Below are positions 17,946 to 28,239 of a DNA stretch of 64,000 nucleotides, piece by piece. Both the position numbers and the translations under genes were made by a program. The stretch comes from CAIYUC01 sp963682005 (GTDB taxonomy: Bacteria > Bacteroidota > Bacteroidia > Bacteroidales > FEN-979), in NCBI GenBank assembly GCA_963682005.1, contig OY820914.1, forward strand, positions 2,232,001 through 2,296,000, read 5' to 3'. The notes below the pieces were generated by a model. It had not been told where the DNA came from and ran no database searches. It saw only the letters and a list, made by a program, of their open reading frames with translations. The stretch's first letter is position 1. Each line of letters begins with the position of its first letter.

Positions 17946-18335
17946 TTACCGTTTTCTCTTTTCTACGTAAATGAAAATTGCCCAGCCGGCAAAGCTTCCG
18001 GCGATGTTTGCAATAAAATCATACAAGGAAGCGATCCGGCCGGGGACCAGGTATTCCTGAAGCAATTCAGTTCCCCCTCCAAGCAGGATAGCCAGGGATA
18101 ATGCCAAAAATACACGGTTGCTGGCCAGGAATAATGACGGATGACTGATCCCGAGTCCTTGAAGCCACAGGTATACCAATACCGCGAACATGACCACGTG
18201 AACGATCTTATCGGGTTCAAAGAGGTCGGCAAATGCAGGGATCCGGGGAATCAGGTCTCCGGGAAGGCTGGTCAGCAATAAAATCAGCAAACTCCAGAGA
18301 ATAGCCCAACGGTTATTTCTGAGAAAAGCTTTCAA
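17946..18335 (-). CDS. VanZ-family membrane protein
   Basis: 129-residue integral membrane protein with four predicted helices (about 12-30, 42-60, 72-88, 100-122). The VanZ-like signature is visible as DKIVHVVMFAVL and the later GGGTELLQEYLVPGRIASLYDFIANIAG. The family is best known from glycopeptide resistance clusters, but single-copy members such as this one are common in Bacteroidota and are not evidence of resistance. It follows gcvH by 18 nt and is very probably in its operon. The stop codon lies 4 nt from the convergent oxidoreductase gene. Confidence 0.85.
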   Translation of the reverse strand: MKAFLRNNRWAILWSLLILLLTSLPGDLIPRIPAFADLFEPDKIVHVVMFAVLVYLWLQGLGISHPSLFLASNRVFLALSLAILLGGGTELLQEYLVPGRIASLYDFIANIAGSFAGWAIFIYVEKRKR

Positions 18336-18353
18336 GAAATGAATGATTGAAAC

Positions 18354-18734
18354 CTATGCCTGTATCAGGGCTGAATAGGCTGCCGGATCAAGAAGCTGCT
18401 CAACCTCAGCCATATTCTGGATCTTTATCTTTACTACCCATCCTTTTCCATAGGGATCCTTGTTAAGGATCTCCGGCGTTGTGGTGAGCTCTTCGTTGAA
18501 TCCGAGAACCTCACCGCTGACGGGCATGTACATATCGGAAACAGTCTTCACTGCTTCAATCGTACCAAAAGATTCACCTTTCTGAAGGATCTCTCCAACA
18601 GTTTCGACTTCGATGAAAACGATATCCCCCAGCTCATGCTGAGCAAAATCAGAAATGCCTACATATCCTTCTTCACCTTCAACCCTGAGCCACTCATGGT
18701 CTTTTGTGTACCTTAAATTGTTCGGAACGTTCAT
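18354..18734 (-). CDS. gcvH: Glycine cleavage system H protein
   Basis: Lipoyl carrier of the glycine cleavage complex; it shuttles the aminomethyl group between the P and T proteins. The 126 residues match the family length. The lipoylated lysine is Lys63 in GTIEAVKTVSD, and the N-terminal YTKDHEWLRVEG and central GISDFAQHELGDIVFIE motifs are present. The gene lies between sprA (upstream, about 100 nt) and vanZ, an arrangement shared by many Bacteroidota. The P and T protein genes are not in this window. Confidence 0.97.
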   Translation of the reverse strand: MNVPNNLRYTKDHEWLRVEGEEGYVGISDFAQHELGDIVFIEVETVGEILQKGESFGTIEAVKTVSDMYMPVSGEVLGFNEELTTTPEILNKDPYGKGWVVKIKIQNMAEVEQLLDPAAYSALIQA

Positions 18735-18761
18735 GTGTTAAAAATTTAACGAATCAATGGT

Positions 18762-18769
18762 CAAATGTA
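18762..18769 (-). promoter_or_regulatory. Candidate -7 promoter element of gcvH
   Basis: TACATTTG on the minus strand matches TAnnTTTG exactly, 28 nt before the gcvH ATG. An ATTG lies upstream but at about 16 nt, slightly short for a -33 element. It suggests gcvH-vanZ can be transcribed separately from sprA. Confidence 0.45.
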
Positions 18770-18835
18770 GTTATTTTTTGAGAAACAATAAAATCTTTTA
18801 CAAACAGCTTCCCGGGAATATCCGCTTATTCAGGA

Positions 18836-21800
18836 TCATTGTGCCAGCGTGATCTTTAATGTTAACCCTCCTTTTGTGACAGAAGTACGGTACTGGTTTG
18901 AAACGAATGGTGCTGTGATATCCTTATTGAAAAAGAACCTCAGGTTGAACCGCTGGCTCAGGGCATAATCGGCGGTGAAGGCAATGGATGTGATACGCGA
19001 TCCGGTCGATATCTGGTTTATATCCTCATCTACCCTCCGGAGTACAGTCATGTTTTTCCGGATGGAGAAGTCAAATTTCAGGTTCAGATCGCTGGAATAC
19101 CTGCTTTTCTTTCCGGCAGCTCCAAGTGAGATAAAGGAAAGCCTGATATTCTTAAAACGGTAACCCAATCCCACCACCACTTCGTTCGAGGAAACATCGG
19201 TAAGCTGGTTGTTGACGAAACTAAAGGAAAGGTTTCTCGATCTTCTCCATTCGAATGAGGAAAGCAGGCTGTTCACCCAGCCCATATCGATCTTGAACAG
19301 CGGGTTGAACTGCTCGGTAATGGTGACAATAGCAAACTGGGATTTGGGAATGAAGTTCCCCGCGTCATCAACTACATAGGATGAGCCGTTTACTTCTTTG
19401 TACTTGATATTGGAAGTAAAGGAAGCAACATTGTAAGTTGAATTATATGCATGGCTAAGGGTAAATGTCCTGAATATTTTTTTTAAGGCCTTGATCTTCA
19501 TGAGCCCGTCGTAGGTCACTCTCCAGTTTGGCAGCGGGATCGTCGGGAAGGCGGTCAGGCTGATCTTTGAAGGATCCCGTCCGGCATATGCAGCCAGGAA
19601 TGCTGTGGTCAGAACTTCCTGGTCGTTGGGTCCGTAGCCGTAAGGATATCCTGTTGTATCAATCTTCCCTGCGGAAAACGGGTTTTGAGCGGAATACCGT
19701 TCGGCGATCTGCAGCCGGTATGATTTCATTTTTTCAAACAGGGGAGAGGTGTTGTCTGAATTCATTGCGGTAAAGGATGTACCGATCATTACATAGGACA
19801 TGGTAAAGCTTCCTCCGTCCAGTGGAGAAAATGACTGGAAATCCCCGTTTGCATCCGCTTTAAAATATTCCTGGTGTGCCCATGAATAGGTTCTGACGGC
19901 ATTGATGTCAATTTTAAGGTCGGGAAGCGGTTCGATGTTGCAGGTCAGGTTGAAATTCTCCGTAAGCTTATTGTTATAAGCCGTATTGAGAAGAGTATCC
20001 TGCGTGAGCCAGTGCTTGTCCACAGCTTCATAGCGGATATCCTTCTGGCTGCCGAATGTAAATCCGAGTCCGGGTGCATTACTTGACCAGTTGTTCCCAA
20101 GTGCATCAGGTTCCGGCATAAAACCGGGGAATAAAGTCCCGGTCCCCCTGTTATAATTGAAGGATATCTTCCGTACGCCCATCACGATCCTGAGTGTCCC
20201 TTCGAGAAGGAACTTTCCGACATTGAAATGTTTTTTAAGCGTGTCGGGCTCTGCAGGCTTATTCTTGTCAGGCTTCCCGCCTTTGGCACCCTGGCTGCCC
20301 TTGCGTTCGCTTCGACTGTCGCCGGCCTGGTTGATTTTTTTTAGGTAGGAGCTTTTGTTATAAAGGGAAACCAGGTTTATGCTACCGTTGAGGATCTTGT
20401 TGTTGCTGTTCTCGATCGTATTGCCATACTGCGGCTGAACAGACAAGGGACTTGCTGTCCAGTGATACATCCCCTGGTACCCGGCCGACAACTGAATCCA
20501 GTCTATGATCGGGATCTTCTGCAACGGGAGATCGTATGTCACATTGAATTGCTGGTTGTAATTTGACATTGTACCGAACGAAAAGATCTCGTTCCAAATC
20601 TGTTTGTTGTCCGATCTGTCTACTTTTCCGGCTGGTTCGTTGATGAAGGAATTGGCGTTGGCCATGAAGGTGATCTTGACAGACCTGGCGAGGTCGTATT
20701 TCACGTCATAGATCCTCGACCAGTCCCATTTTTTCATGTAATAGGTTTCCATCGGAATGATGGCCACACTCTTGTTCCGGAATTTGCGCTGATCGTATTC
20801 CCGGTTCATGTCGGTCCGGAACGAAAATGATTTCGGCAGGTAATAGAAATTGAAGTCGGTGATGAGCTGGAAGGCCTTGTGTTTGGTGAGGCCCTTGATC
20901 TTTGAGAATGGCTGTACCACCTTCGGGGTGGCTGCAAAATTATACCCGAGTCCGCCGGCATATTTCTTTCTCAGATCATATTCAATATCGATATTGCGGT
21001 GGTAGATCTCGGAATAAGCATAACTTACATTAAAATTCTCAATGTCGTAAAATCTTGGCTTTTTATCGCTGGTCCTGTCTTTCCTGACATTCATGAGGTT
21101 GAAGTTCTTGGTTTGGGTGTAATCTTCCTCCTGTTGCTTCACGGAATCCCGCTGTGCTTTGCTGTTGTATGTGTCAAGTTCATCGCTGAAAAGAATGTCG
21201 GGATTCAGCGGATCATATTTCGGCGCACTTTGAATGAGTGAATAATCAAAGTGCATGGGGATCCTGATGCCGGATTTCTCGGGAAAAAATTTGCCGAATT
21301 CGATATCTGTATCAAAACCGAAATTCAAAGTCGAAGCCAGTGCTCTTTCTGTTTGCTTTTGTTCGATTGTGCCGAATCCATCGCTGGTGTAAGTCCCCGA
21401 GAACTGAATCCGTCCCAGGTCGGCCAATGTAGCTGCTACCCTTGCAGTTGCTGCCCAACCGCCATCTTTGTTGAAATCGGTCAGGCGAAGCTCATCGACC
21501 CAGATTTCAGCACATTTTGATTGACCGTCATCATCTATCGTGGCCGATGACTTCTTTGGATTTCGGACTCCGATCATTATGGATTTGACATCGCTGATGG
21601 AGGGAGATCCCACAACAGTTATCCGGTTTTTTCCACTCATTTCCGAGAAAGGAGTGGCCGGTGATACCGTGGATCCGGATTGGCGCATGGCAACATTCCT
21701 GTCCTGCTTCACCTGGACAAGCCCGTCGAGGTCGATATCAATGGCATTTGCATCGGGCCAGATAATATCCGGCTGGGTTGCCGGGGTTCCCCAGGGTGTC

Positions 21801-24800
21801 ATTGTCAGGGGAACTTCATATTCATAATAGTTCTGGGTAAAATCGGAACCAATCCTGAGAAATACTGTCAAATCCCCGTTCTTGATGCTTTGGCTGCGGA
21901 TGGATTGTTCCCCGTGCACAAACATCTTGAGCCTTTTAAACTGGCGGAAATCGAACTCGCAGGTTTTATAGGCTGCCCTTCCGTCGCCATCGATCAGGTT
22001 GCAAACCTTCAGGACCATGGATTGTTCATTCAGTTTTTGCTGATTGGTGGAACCCCAGTTCGTTTCGCGTTCGATACCCGGGGGCATGACATACGGGATC
22101 GGCTGTTTGGTGCCGTTTTCCTCGATGCTCACCGTCGAAATATCAAATGTGGTGAGGTTTTCATTTTCGTCTGGCAGATATTCACCCGGCTGAAGCAGAT
22201 CGTATGTATACCTTCTCCATTCTCCCCTCGATAATTCAAGATGTGCAAAACGGCATACGATGGAATCAGAGAATCCTTTGAAAAACATCCTCATAAAGCG
22301 GATCGAGGTGAATCCCTGGATCCTTCCTACTGTCTTATCCGGCGTACGGATCGGAATCTTAAACTGGTACCACTTGACGCTTCCCTTTTGTCCGTTCGCA
22401 AGTGGGATACCGGTTGCATTGTAAATGTTGGTGATGTAATTCACCCCGGTCCGCATCATATCCCGTCTCAGGTGGACAACATACTGGTAATACTGTTCTG
22501 TTTCACTCAGGGTGTTGTCTTTATTGATGTCCTCCACGTTGGGAAGGGTGGTGGCGCTGGTCGAGTATGTCTCGCTCTGGTTGGCCGTGGATGGAGAGTT
22601 CCCGTCGGGGCCATTAAACTGCTTGTATCTTTCAAGCACGCTGCTGTATTTCGGATCGTTGTCATAATCCGTTCCCCGGAAATAATGGTAATCATCTGCG
22701 GACGGGTCACGCGTGGCCTGCTGGTAAGCAGCCGAAGTGGTGCCATACAATGAGGCGATCCTCCGGATATAGGTTGAATCGAAAAAGGTACGTTCATCAT
22801 CATCCCGCAACCCGTCATATCCAACATCCTGGTAGATCCTGGAGTCAGGGTTATTGTCGAAAGCATCAACCAGTGACTGTGTGACGGGAACACGTCCCCA
22901 GATGGTTGTATCGACTTCTTTCACGACAGCGGTGGTGGGCAGGCCATTCTCAAAGCTTTTTCTTCCGTCACGAAGGATATCCTCGGATATATCTCCAAGG
23001 TTAAAATAAAGATCCCCGGAATTTGTGGAATCATAGGAGAAAGGATCCATCATCCAGAATTCGATGTACTGAATGTTCGTTGCATCAAAATCGCTTGTTT
23101 CGATCTTTCGCATGATACCTCCCCAGCGGGATTCTGGGGCTTCCAGCAGACCGTTCTGTTTTAATCCTTTTGAAAAGCCTGTTGGCTGAACATCGAAATT
23201 ATAGGGTCCTTTTTCCGAAGGATAATAAGCAAGGTTAAGCACCGAAAGGTTTACCGGCACGCCGTTCAGGGGTTCCTTGTTCGGGAAAACCTCGGTCTCC
23301 CATACCTGGCGGACATAGTTATTGGACAGCTCATTGTTGGATACATTCGGTGGAACCAGGTTCTGGTTTTTATCATAGAAAAGCGGGTCAATGATATACC
23401 AGGCCAGTTTCGCCCTGTTCATCCCATAGGCAAGGCCTGTGGTGGGGGCCGCTTCAGGGAACATCGAGTTGGTAATTTGTCCCTGTGGTGTACTAGCCAT
23501 GAACCATGTGCCGATATTCGAAAGATCAATGGTGGATCGGGCACCTTCAAAATCGTCGATATAGGAAGTTCCCGCTGATCCGATCGCTTTGGAATGCCCG
23601 GGGATGAATTGTGCAAATTCAGCATCAACCGAAACATTTGAGGGTGCTTTTGTTGAGATCAGAGGAATGGCATCGACGATCTTGGTGATCAGCCGGGAGG
23701 GGGTCCGGTAGGAAAGATTCAGTCCCCACATGGTATTTGAGATTGGTTCATCGCCATAATTGACCTTCATTGTCAGCGGGTGTTCATTGAGGTTGAGGAT
23801 CGTACCGCCAATAATAAAGTCTTTGCTGATCGTGTAATCAACATGCGCCCCCATGAGCCGCTTGGTTTGCACATTGAACATTTCATTGCTTTCTAGCGAG
23901 ATGCTGATCGGGGTTCCTGAATTCATGATCCCCTGGTTGATGATCCTGACCCGGCCAAGGGTATAGTCGACTGTATAGTCAACATTTTCCTGCAAAAGAA
24001 CGCCTCCCGCTGTAACCCTTACGGATCCGTGGGGTACATTCAATGCATTGAGGGAAATTTCCGAACCTGATGAAGATTTATAGAAGCCTTCAAGCACGAA
24101 TTTGTTCTTCTCCGTGAATTGTTTGGCCATGGTCTTGGTAACCGTATAGAGGGAGTCGAAGCAATATTTATCGGCAAGTGCGAGTGATCCTTTTGGATCC
24201 ATCGGGTCGTAAATGGAATCCCGGAGGTCCTGCCCGAAGGGTTCCAGCACTGTAAAATAAATCCTTCCGTTGTTCGACTGGATCGTACCTCCGCCTAAAG
24301 CTGCATTGTCGATGAAGTCGAACATGCCGTCGGCAGGGGGGTTCATCTGTGAATTGAGGTTGTCGAGGTTGAGGACCTTAAGCAGCGGATGACCACTGAT
24401 CCGGCTTTCTGCGATATAAGCGGTCGGAACTCCGTTTTTATTTCCGGAATACAGAATGTTCATCGTAAAATCCTGTGCCTGCACCTGGTAAGCGCCCAGC
24501 GGGTAAACGTTCTTCATCATCAGCTTCCACATTGGAACGGCCGTATTCAGTGTAGTGCTCTTCAGCAGTTTGACGATCAGGTTGGAGGGTGAATGGATCC
24601 CCTGGTCGGAGAATTCCCCAACCTGGTAAACCGTTGTGTCGCCCACGATCTGGTACTGATAGGCCACTGCCAGTGTCTGATCGGGATTCAGGGTGGTATT
24701 CAGCGAAATGAACCCGAGTTTCTGGTTGAAGGTGTATTCGGTAGGGAGAAGCTTGCGGGCACTTTCCACTTTCTCGAAGTCGACGCCGGAGGTAAGTCCG

Positions 24801-26074
24801 AGGATCTTCAGGTATTGCGTCACCTTGTTAATGTTCCTTACGAAGGCCGAATCGGAAGGATGCGGCATGATCACCGCTAAAAGGTCATTCGAATAATCGG
24901 AAGGGACCGGGACACTGGGATTACCTTTGAACTTGGGATTATAGGGGGCTGATTCGCCAAGATCCTGGAAGGCAACGATGTTCCTGTTTTCCGTAACGGC
25001 AGCTCCGACGTTGGTCACCCAAACCTCGATCTTCACAATATTTACATTGGAACTGATAACAGGAAGCTTAGCAAGACCCTTCTTGTAATTATTCCTGAAA
25101 AACTGCCCGAGGTGGAAATGCTTGTTTTCTTCATACTCATCGGCGTGGATGGTGAATTTGGTCGTTTGTGCATTCCCCTGCACCGTGATATTCTTCGTCT
25201 GGCTTTTCTGCTGGGAATAAAGGGCGGTAACCATCACCCGTCCGAATCTCAGCTTGGTCTTTAGCCCGAAAAGGCTTTCACTTCCCCGGATAAGCGTGCT
25301 GTTCAGCGGAAGGTTCACATCGCCGCCTTCGATCAGCTGAATGATATCATCTTCCTTGCCTTCATATTTCAGCTTCAGCTTGTTCTCGAAATCGAACGTG
25401 GCCTGTGTGTTATAGCTCGTCTTGAATTCGATCTTGTCGCCGATCTTGGCGATCACGTTCATCTGGATCTTTTCTTCGAAATCAAAATTTGTCTGCCGGC
25501 GCTGACGGGTACTGAGCATGGGATCATCACGCCTGTTTGAAATGATGCCGAAGGTTATTTCCGCCGATCCCTGGGGACGGATATCCACCGTATTGTTGCC
25601 GAAGATCGTTTCAAAGACCTTCCCGGGAATATGCAGTTTAGGAATGAATCCCTTGCTGTTGTCGATGCTTGCCGCTTCACTCCGCTCCTGCCAGTAGTTG
25701 TCCAGCATCTTTTGCATATCCATCGCCTGGTATTCTTCGAAGCTCATTGTTTTCGGAATGCGGTAGGTCATGTTCCCGACTTTGTAAACAGTAACATATT
25801 GCCTGGTCGCCGGATCATATTCGACCGTCATTTTAACGTTGGAAGGATTTTTAAGGTAGAACTGGTTCTCTTCCGGAGAACCGGGAAGGGTGTATTCGTC
25901 GGTAAAGGGATATTTCAGGGTTCCGGTGTCTGTCTTCGTCGTATCGGGAGGAAGGAAGAATAATCCGCTAAAGGGGTTTTTTCCAAATGAAGATGTGCCG
26001 GCCAGGGAAAGTCCTAAGCCTGATAGAATAACGAGGTATCGTAAGAGGTATGTATAGCGATGATGCAAATTCAA
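18836..26074 (-). CDS. sprA: SprA/Sov, type IX secretion system outer-membrane translocon
   Basis: 2412-residue outer-membrane protein. SprA (Sov in Porphyromonas) forms the giant single-chain 36-strand barrel through which type IX cargo crosses the outer membrane. A signal sequence (about 1-31) is followed by long beta-rich sequence with family features such as TVDIRPQGSAEITFG, NFDFEEKIQMNVIAKIGDK, FIDDFEGARSTIDLS-like YIDDFEGARS, and ISFNYNRGTGT-type barrel strands, ending in a beta-strand tail (GGLTLKITLAQ). Length and the ruvA-sprA-gcvH context are those of the Flavobacterium/Porphyromonas family. The cargo proteins at 14001, 58054 and 59786 carry matching sorting domains. The gene is intact over 7.2 kb. 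Confidence 0.97.
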   Translation of the reverse strand: MNLHHRYTYLLRYLVILSGLGLSLAGTSSFGKNPFSGLFFLPPDTTKTDTGTLKYPFTDEYTLPGSPEENQFYLKNPSNVKMTVEYDPATRQYVTVYKVGNMTYRIPKTMSFEEYQAMDMQKMLDNYWQERSEAASIDNSKGFIPKLHIPGKVFETIFGNNTVDIRPQGSAEITFGIISNRRDDPMLSTRQRRQTNFDFEEKIQMNVIAKIGDKIEFKTSYNTQATFDFENKLKLKYEGKEDDIIQLIEGGDVNLPLNSTLIRGSESLFGLKTKLRFGRVMVTALYSQQKSQTKNITVQGNAQTTKFTIHADEYEENKHFHLGQFFRNNYKKGLAKLPVISSNVNIVKIEVWVTNVGAAVTENRNIVAFQDLGESAPYNPKFKGNPSVPVPSDYSNDLLAVIMPHPSDSAFVRNINKVTQYLKILGLTSGVDFEKVESARKLLPTEYTFNQKLGFISLNTTLNPDQTLAVAYQYQIVGDTTVYQVGEFSDQGIHSPSNLIVKLLKSTTLNTAVPMWKLMMKNVYPLGAYQVQAQDFTMNILYSGNKNGVPTAYIAESRISGHPLLKVLNLDNLNSQMNPPADGMFDFIDNAALGGGTIQSNNGRIYFTVLEPFGQDLRDSIYDPMDPKGSLALADKYCFDSLYTVTKTMAKQFTEKNKFVLEGFYKSSSGSEISLNALNVPHGSVRVTAGGVLLQENVDYTVDYTLGRVRIINQGIMNSGTPISISLESNEMFNVQTKRLMGAHVDYTISKDFIIGGTILNLNEHPLTMKVNYGDEPISNTMWGLNLSYRTPSRLITKIVDAIPLISTKAPSNVSVDAEFAQFIPGHSKAIGSAGTSYIDDFEGARSTIDLSNIGTWFMASTPQGQITNSMFPEAAPTTGLAYGMNRAKLAWYIIDPLFYDKNQNLVPPNVSNNELSNNYVRQVWETEVFPNKEPLNGVPVNLSVLNLAYYPSEKGPYNFDVQPTGFSKGLKQNGLLEAPESRWGGIMRKIETSDFDATNIQYIEFWMMDPFSYDSTNSGDLYFNLGDISEDILRDGRKSFENGLPTTAVVKEVDTTIWGRVPVTQSLVDAFDNNPDSRIYQDVGYDGLRDDDERTFFDSTYIRRIASLYGTTSAAYQQATRDPSADDYHYFRGTDYDNDPKYSSVLERYKQFNGPDGNSPSTANQSETYSTSATTLPNVEDINKDNTLSETEQYYQYVVHLRRDMMRTGVNYITNIYNATGIPLANGQKGSVKWYQFKIPIRTPDKTVGRIQGFTSIRFMRMFFKGFSDSIVCRFAHLELSRGEWRRYTYDLLQPGEYLPDENENLTTFDISTVSIEENGTKQPIPYVMPPGIERETNWGSTNQQKLNEQSMVLKVCNLIDGDGRAAYKTCEFDFRQFKRLKMFVHGEQSIRSQSIKNGDLTVFLRIGSDFTQNYYEYEVPLTMTPWGTPATQPDIIWPDANAIDIDLDGLVQVKQDRNVAMRQSGSTVSPATPFSEMSGKNRITVVGSPSISDVKSIMIGVRNPKKSSATIDDDGQSKCAEIWVDELRLTDFNKDGGWAATARVAATLADLGRIQFSGTYTSDGFGTIEQKQTERALASTLNFGFDTDIEFGKFFPEKSGIRIPMHFDYSLIQSAPKYDPLNPDILFSDELDTYNSKAQRDSVKQQEEDYTQTKNFNLMNVRKDRTSDKKPRFYDIENFNVSYAYSEIYHRNIDIEYDLRKKYAGGLGYNFAATPKVVQPFSKIKGLTKHKAFQLITDFNFYYLPKSFSFRTDMNREYDQRKFRNKSVAIIPMETYYMKKWDWSRIYDVKYDLARSVKITFMANANSFINEPAGKVDRSDNKQIWNEIFSFGTMSNYNQQFNVTYDLPLQKIPIIDWIQLSAGYQGMYHWTASPLSVQPQYGNTIENSNNKILNGSINLVSLYNKSSYLKKINQAGDSRSERKGSQGAKGGKPDKNKPAEPDTLKKHFNVGKFLLEGTLRIVMGVRKISFNYNRGTGTLFPGFMPEPDALGNNWSSNAPGLGFTFGSQKDIRYEAVDKHWLTQDTLLNTAYNNKLTENFNLTCNIEPLPDLKIDINAVRTYSWAHQEYFKADANGDFQSFSPLDGGSFTMSYVMIGTSFTAMNSDNTSPLFEKMKSYRLQIAERYSAQNPFSAGKIDTTGYPYGYGPNDQEVLTTAFLAAYAGRDPSKISLTAFPTIPLPNWRVTYDGLMKIKALKKIFRTFTLSHAYNSTYNVASFTSNIKYKEVNGSSYVVDDAGNFIPKSQFAIVTITEQFNPLFKIDMGWVNSLLSSFEWRRSRNLSFSFVNNQLTDVSSNEVVVGLGYRFKNIRLSFISLGAAGKKSRYSSDLNLKFDFSIRKNMTVLRRVDEDINQISTGSRITSIAFTADYALSQRFNLRFFFNKDITAPFVSNQYRTSVTKGGLTLKITLAQ

Positions 26075-26124
26075 GACATATTTTCGTTATCCGATACAAA
26101 ATAATATATCATGCATGCTTATTC

Positions 26125-26709
26125 TTATAAAATTTTTAAAGCATGCCTGATCAGTTGTTCCACAGATAAGGCCGAACCCTCTGCTTCAATAATTTTTGCC
26201 AGGGCTTTTTCGGCCATTGTTTTCTGGAAACCAAGTATTATCAATCCTGATAACGCTTCTTCCTTCTTCGTATTGTGCTGGAATCCTAATTTTTCCCGTG
26301 GAATTAGCTCTTTCGAAAGTTTATCTTTCAGGTCAATGATGATCCGTTGCGCCGTTTTTGATCCAATACCTTTGATCCGCTGCAGGGCTGCAGAATTCCC
26401 CTGGACGATCGCCTGGCAGACTTCGTCCGGGGAAAGTGAAGAAAGGATCATCCTGGCCGTATTCGTTCCTACTCCGGAAACCGTGATCAGCATAAGGAAA
26501 AGATCCCGTTCTTCGGTTTCGGAAAAACCAAAAAGGATCATGGCATCTTCCCTGACTGCCAGGTGGGTATAAAGGGTGCAATTCTCGTCTTCCTTCAAAC
26601 GGGAATAAGTATGCAGGGAGATGTTCAGCTGGTACCCGATCCCGTTGGCATCCACAACAGCATACGTGGGATTCAGTTCGACCAGTTTTCCTTTAATGTA
26701 ATTGTACAT
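26125..26709 (-). CDS. ruvA: Holliday junction DNA helicase subunit RuvA
   Basis: RuvA binds Holliday junctions and loads RuvB for branch migration. The 194-residue protein has the three expected parts: OB-fold domain (1-65, MYNYIKGKLVELNPTYAVVDANGIGY), helix-hairpin-helix domain (about 70-140, with LITVSGVGTNTARMIL and IKGIGSKTAQRI), and the C-terminal three-helix domain (about 148-194, EEALSGLIILGFQKTMAEKAL) that contacts RuvB. It is 50 nt upstream of sprA on the same strand. ruvB is not in the window, as is common in Bacteroidota. Confidence 0.97.
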   Translation of the reverse strand: MYNYIKGKLVELNPTYAVVDANGIGYQLNISLHTYSRLKEDENCTLYTHLAVREDAMILFGFSETEERDLFLMLITVSGVGTNTARMILSSLSPDEVCQAIVQGNSAALQRIKGIGSKTAQRIIIDLKDKLSKELIPREKLGFQHNTKKEEALSGLIILGFQKTMAEKALAKIIEAEGSALSVEQLIRHALKIL

Positions 26710-26805
26710 GACGGTTTGGTTTGGATCCTTTCATCCTTCAGCTGTTCCTGAAGAAAATGAAACAGGTTATGGAAGAACCGCGCAAAGATAAAAAATCCGG
26801 ATTAA

Positions 26806-28185
26806 TTATTGAAGCTTATTGTCCCTGAGGTCCTGGTCCAGTTCCCGGAAGGAGATCGGCTTGGCAATGATCTTCTTGTCCCTGTCGAGCAGGAACATGG
26901 TGGGTGTTGCGTAAATGTTGTAGGCATCGGTCGATTGGCTGTCAAAACCCTTCAGCTCGCATGCATTCAGCCAGTTGAGTTTTTCTTCCTGGATGAACTT
27001 TGTCCATTCCTTTGCATCTTTGTCAAGTGAAACGGCCAGTATCTCGTAGCGTTTCGGTTTCTGTTTGTTGTAGAGATCCCTTACTTTCGGCATCATTTCA
27101 ACACAATGACCGCATTCGCTCGACCAGAAGATCAGCAGGGTGTATTCCGATTTGATCTCCGAAAGCCTGATCATTTTCCCTTTTGCATCAGGCACTTCAA
27201 TGTCCGGTGCCGTTTTACCGAGCGAGATTTTCTTAAATGTATCAAGCTTTTTCTGAAGGGCTGTTTTCCTGGCCTGGTCCTCACAGGAGAAAGGATCCTG
27301 GAAATGATCAGCCATATACGTTATCACTCCGTCGAAATGGTACTTGTCAAATCCGCTGATCAGGTAATCGAGAAGGAATTTATACACATCCGAATCCACG
27401 GAAGCCGCGCTCAGCAGGGCTGTGACCGCCTTGATGAATTCTGCTTCCAGCTGTTTCTGGCTCAGCCTGTTATTCCCGTAAAGACCGAGGTAGGCAACGG
27501 ATTTATTCGGCCAGATATTGCTCCGTAAAAGTAATGTATCATGAAAGTCAGCCTTGTCAAAAAAATGCGCTTTCAGGTAATTGAGCCGTTCATCCTTGGT
27601 CAGTGAAGCCGAAAGGTAAGGCGCCTGCTGGAGTTTCATGATCCTGACAGCATAGGAGGTTGGATTCACGCGCACCAGGGAGTCAAGGATCCGCTGCTGT
27701 TCCTTCTGTATCGATTCAAACTGGGTGGTGATCTCCTTATAGAAGGGATCTTTGGAAGGATAAAAATCCACGAGGGGGATCAGGAGTTGGAGCCTGTTCT
27801 GGCTTGCAGCTTCCAGCCTGAGATACCAGAAGAAGAGTGAATTTTCTTTCGAGGAAAGGATCCGGATGCTATCACCCGGTTCTTCCGCTGTCGTAGTGAA
27901 ATCAATGCTTTCATTGTTCAGGATCAGGTCCAAGAACTGATCCTTGCCCCATGAAAGACGGTAGAGACCAACTATCATGTCGGGCTTGAGCGTTAAGGAT
28001 AGCTTCCCGACTGCATCCGTCATAACGGAATCGACCGGCGATATTTTTTCACCATAATAGCTGCCAAGGAAAACTTTTTTTTGCTGAAGGCCGCTGATCG
28101 TTCCGGTGATGGTGTACCTGGATTGGGAAAATGATGCGAGGGACAAACAGCCCAGCATCAAAGTGGAAAGCCAGGATAATTTCAT
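26806..28185 (-). CDS. Secreted TlpA-like thioredoxin-fold protein with CGHC active site
   Basis: 459 residues with a signal peptide (about 1-20, ends SFSQ). The N-terminal part (about 22-110) is a DUF4369-like beta domain (YTITGTISGLQQKKVFLGSYYG). A helical middle is followed by a thioredoxin fold (about 315-459) with active site WSSECGHCVEMMP, a cis-Pro loop (IYATPTMFLLD) and an Asp-Lys motif. Such proteins sit in the periplasm and reduce or exchange disulfides, for example in cytochrome maturation. The next gene on the same strand, 54 nt downstream in coordinates, encodes a related protein, so this pair may act together; the substrate is unknown. Confidence 0.85.
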   Translation of the reverse strand: MKLSWLSTLMLGCLSLASFSQSRYTITGTISGLQQKKVFLGSYYGEKISPVDSVMTDAVGKLSLTLKPDMIVGLYRLSWGKDQFLDLILNNESIDFTTTAEEPGDSIRILSSKENSLFFWYLRLEAASQNRLQLLIPLVDFYPSKDPFYKEITTQFESIQKEQQRILDSLVRVNPTSYAVRIMKLQQAPYLSASLTKDERLNYLKAHFFDKADFHDTLLLRSNIWPNKSVAYLGLYGNNRLSQKQLEAEFIKAVTALLSAASVDSDVYKFLLDYLISGFDKYHFDGVITYMADHFQDPFSCEDQARKTALQKKLDTFKKISLGKTAPDIEVPDAKGKMIRLSEIKSEYTLLIFWSSECGHCVEMMPKVRDLYNKQKPKRYEILAVSLDKDAKEWTKFIQEEKLNWLNACELKGFDSQSTDAYNIYATPTMFLLDRDKKIIAKPISFRELDQDLRDNKLQ

Positions 28186-28193
28186 GTCAGATG

Positions 28194-28229
28194 AATTAGG
28201 TCAATTAGGTCAATTAGATCAATTAGATT
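28194..28229. repeat. Four tandem copies of a 9-bp unit (AATTAGGTC)
   Basis: AATTAGGTC twice, then AATTAGATC and AATTAGATT, directly after the 5' side of the spacer between the two TlpA-like genes. Similar AATTAGGT words occur in the sufB-sufC spacer. Confidence 0.7.
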
Positions 28230-28239
28230 CTTGTCCCCG

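Noticed and set aside
17946..18335. VanZ-like gene as antibiotic resistance
   Set aside because: No vanHAX or regulatory genes nearby; the gene is in a housekeeping operon with gcvH.
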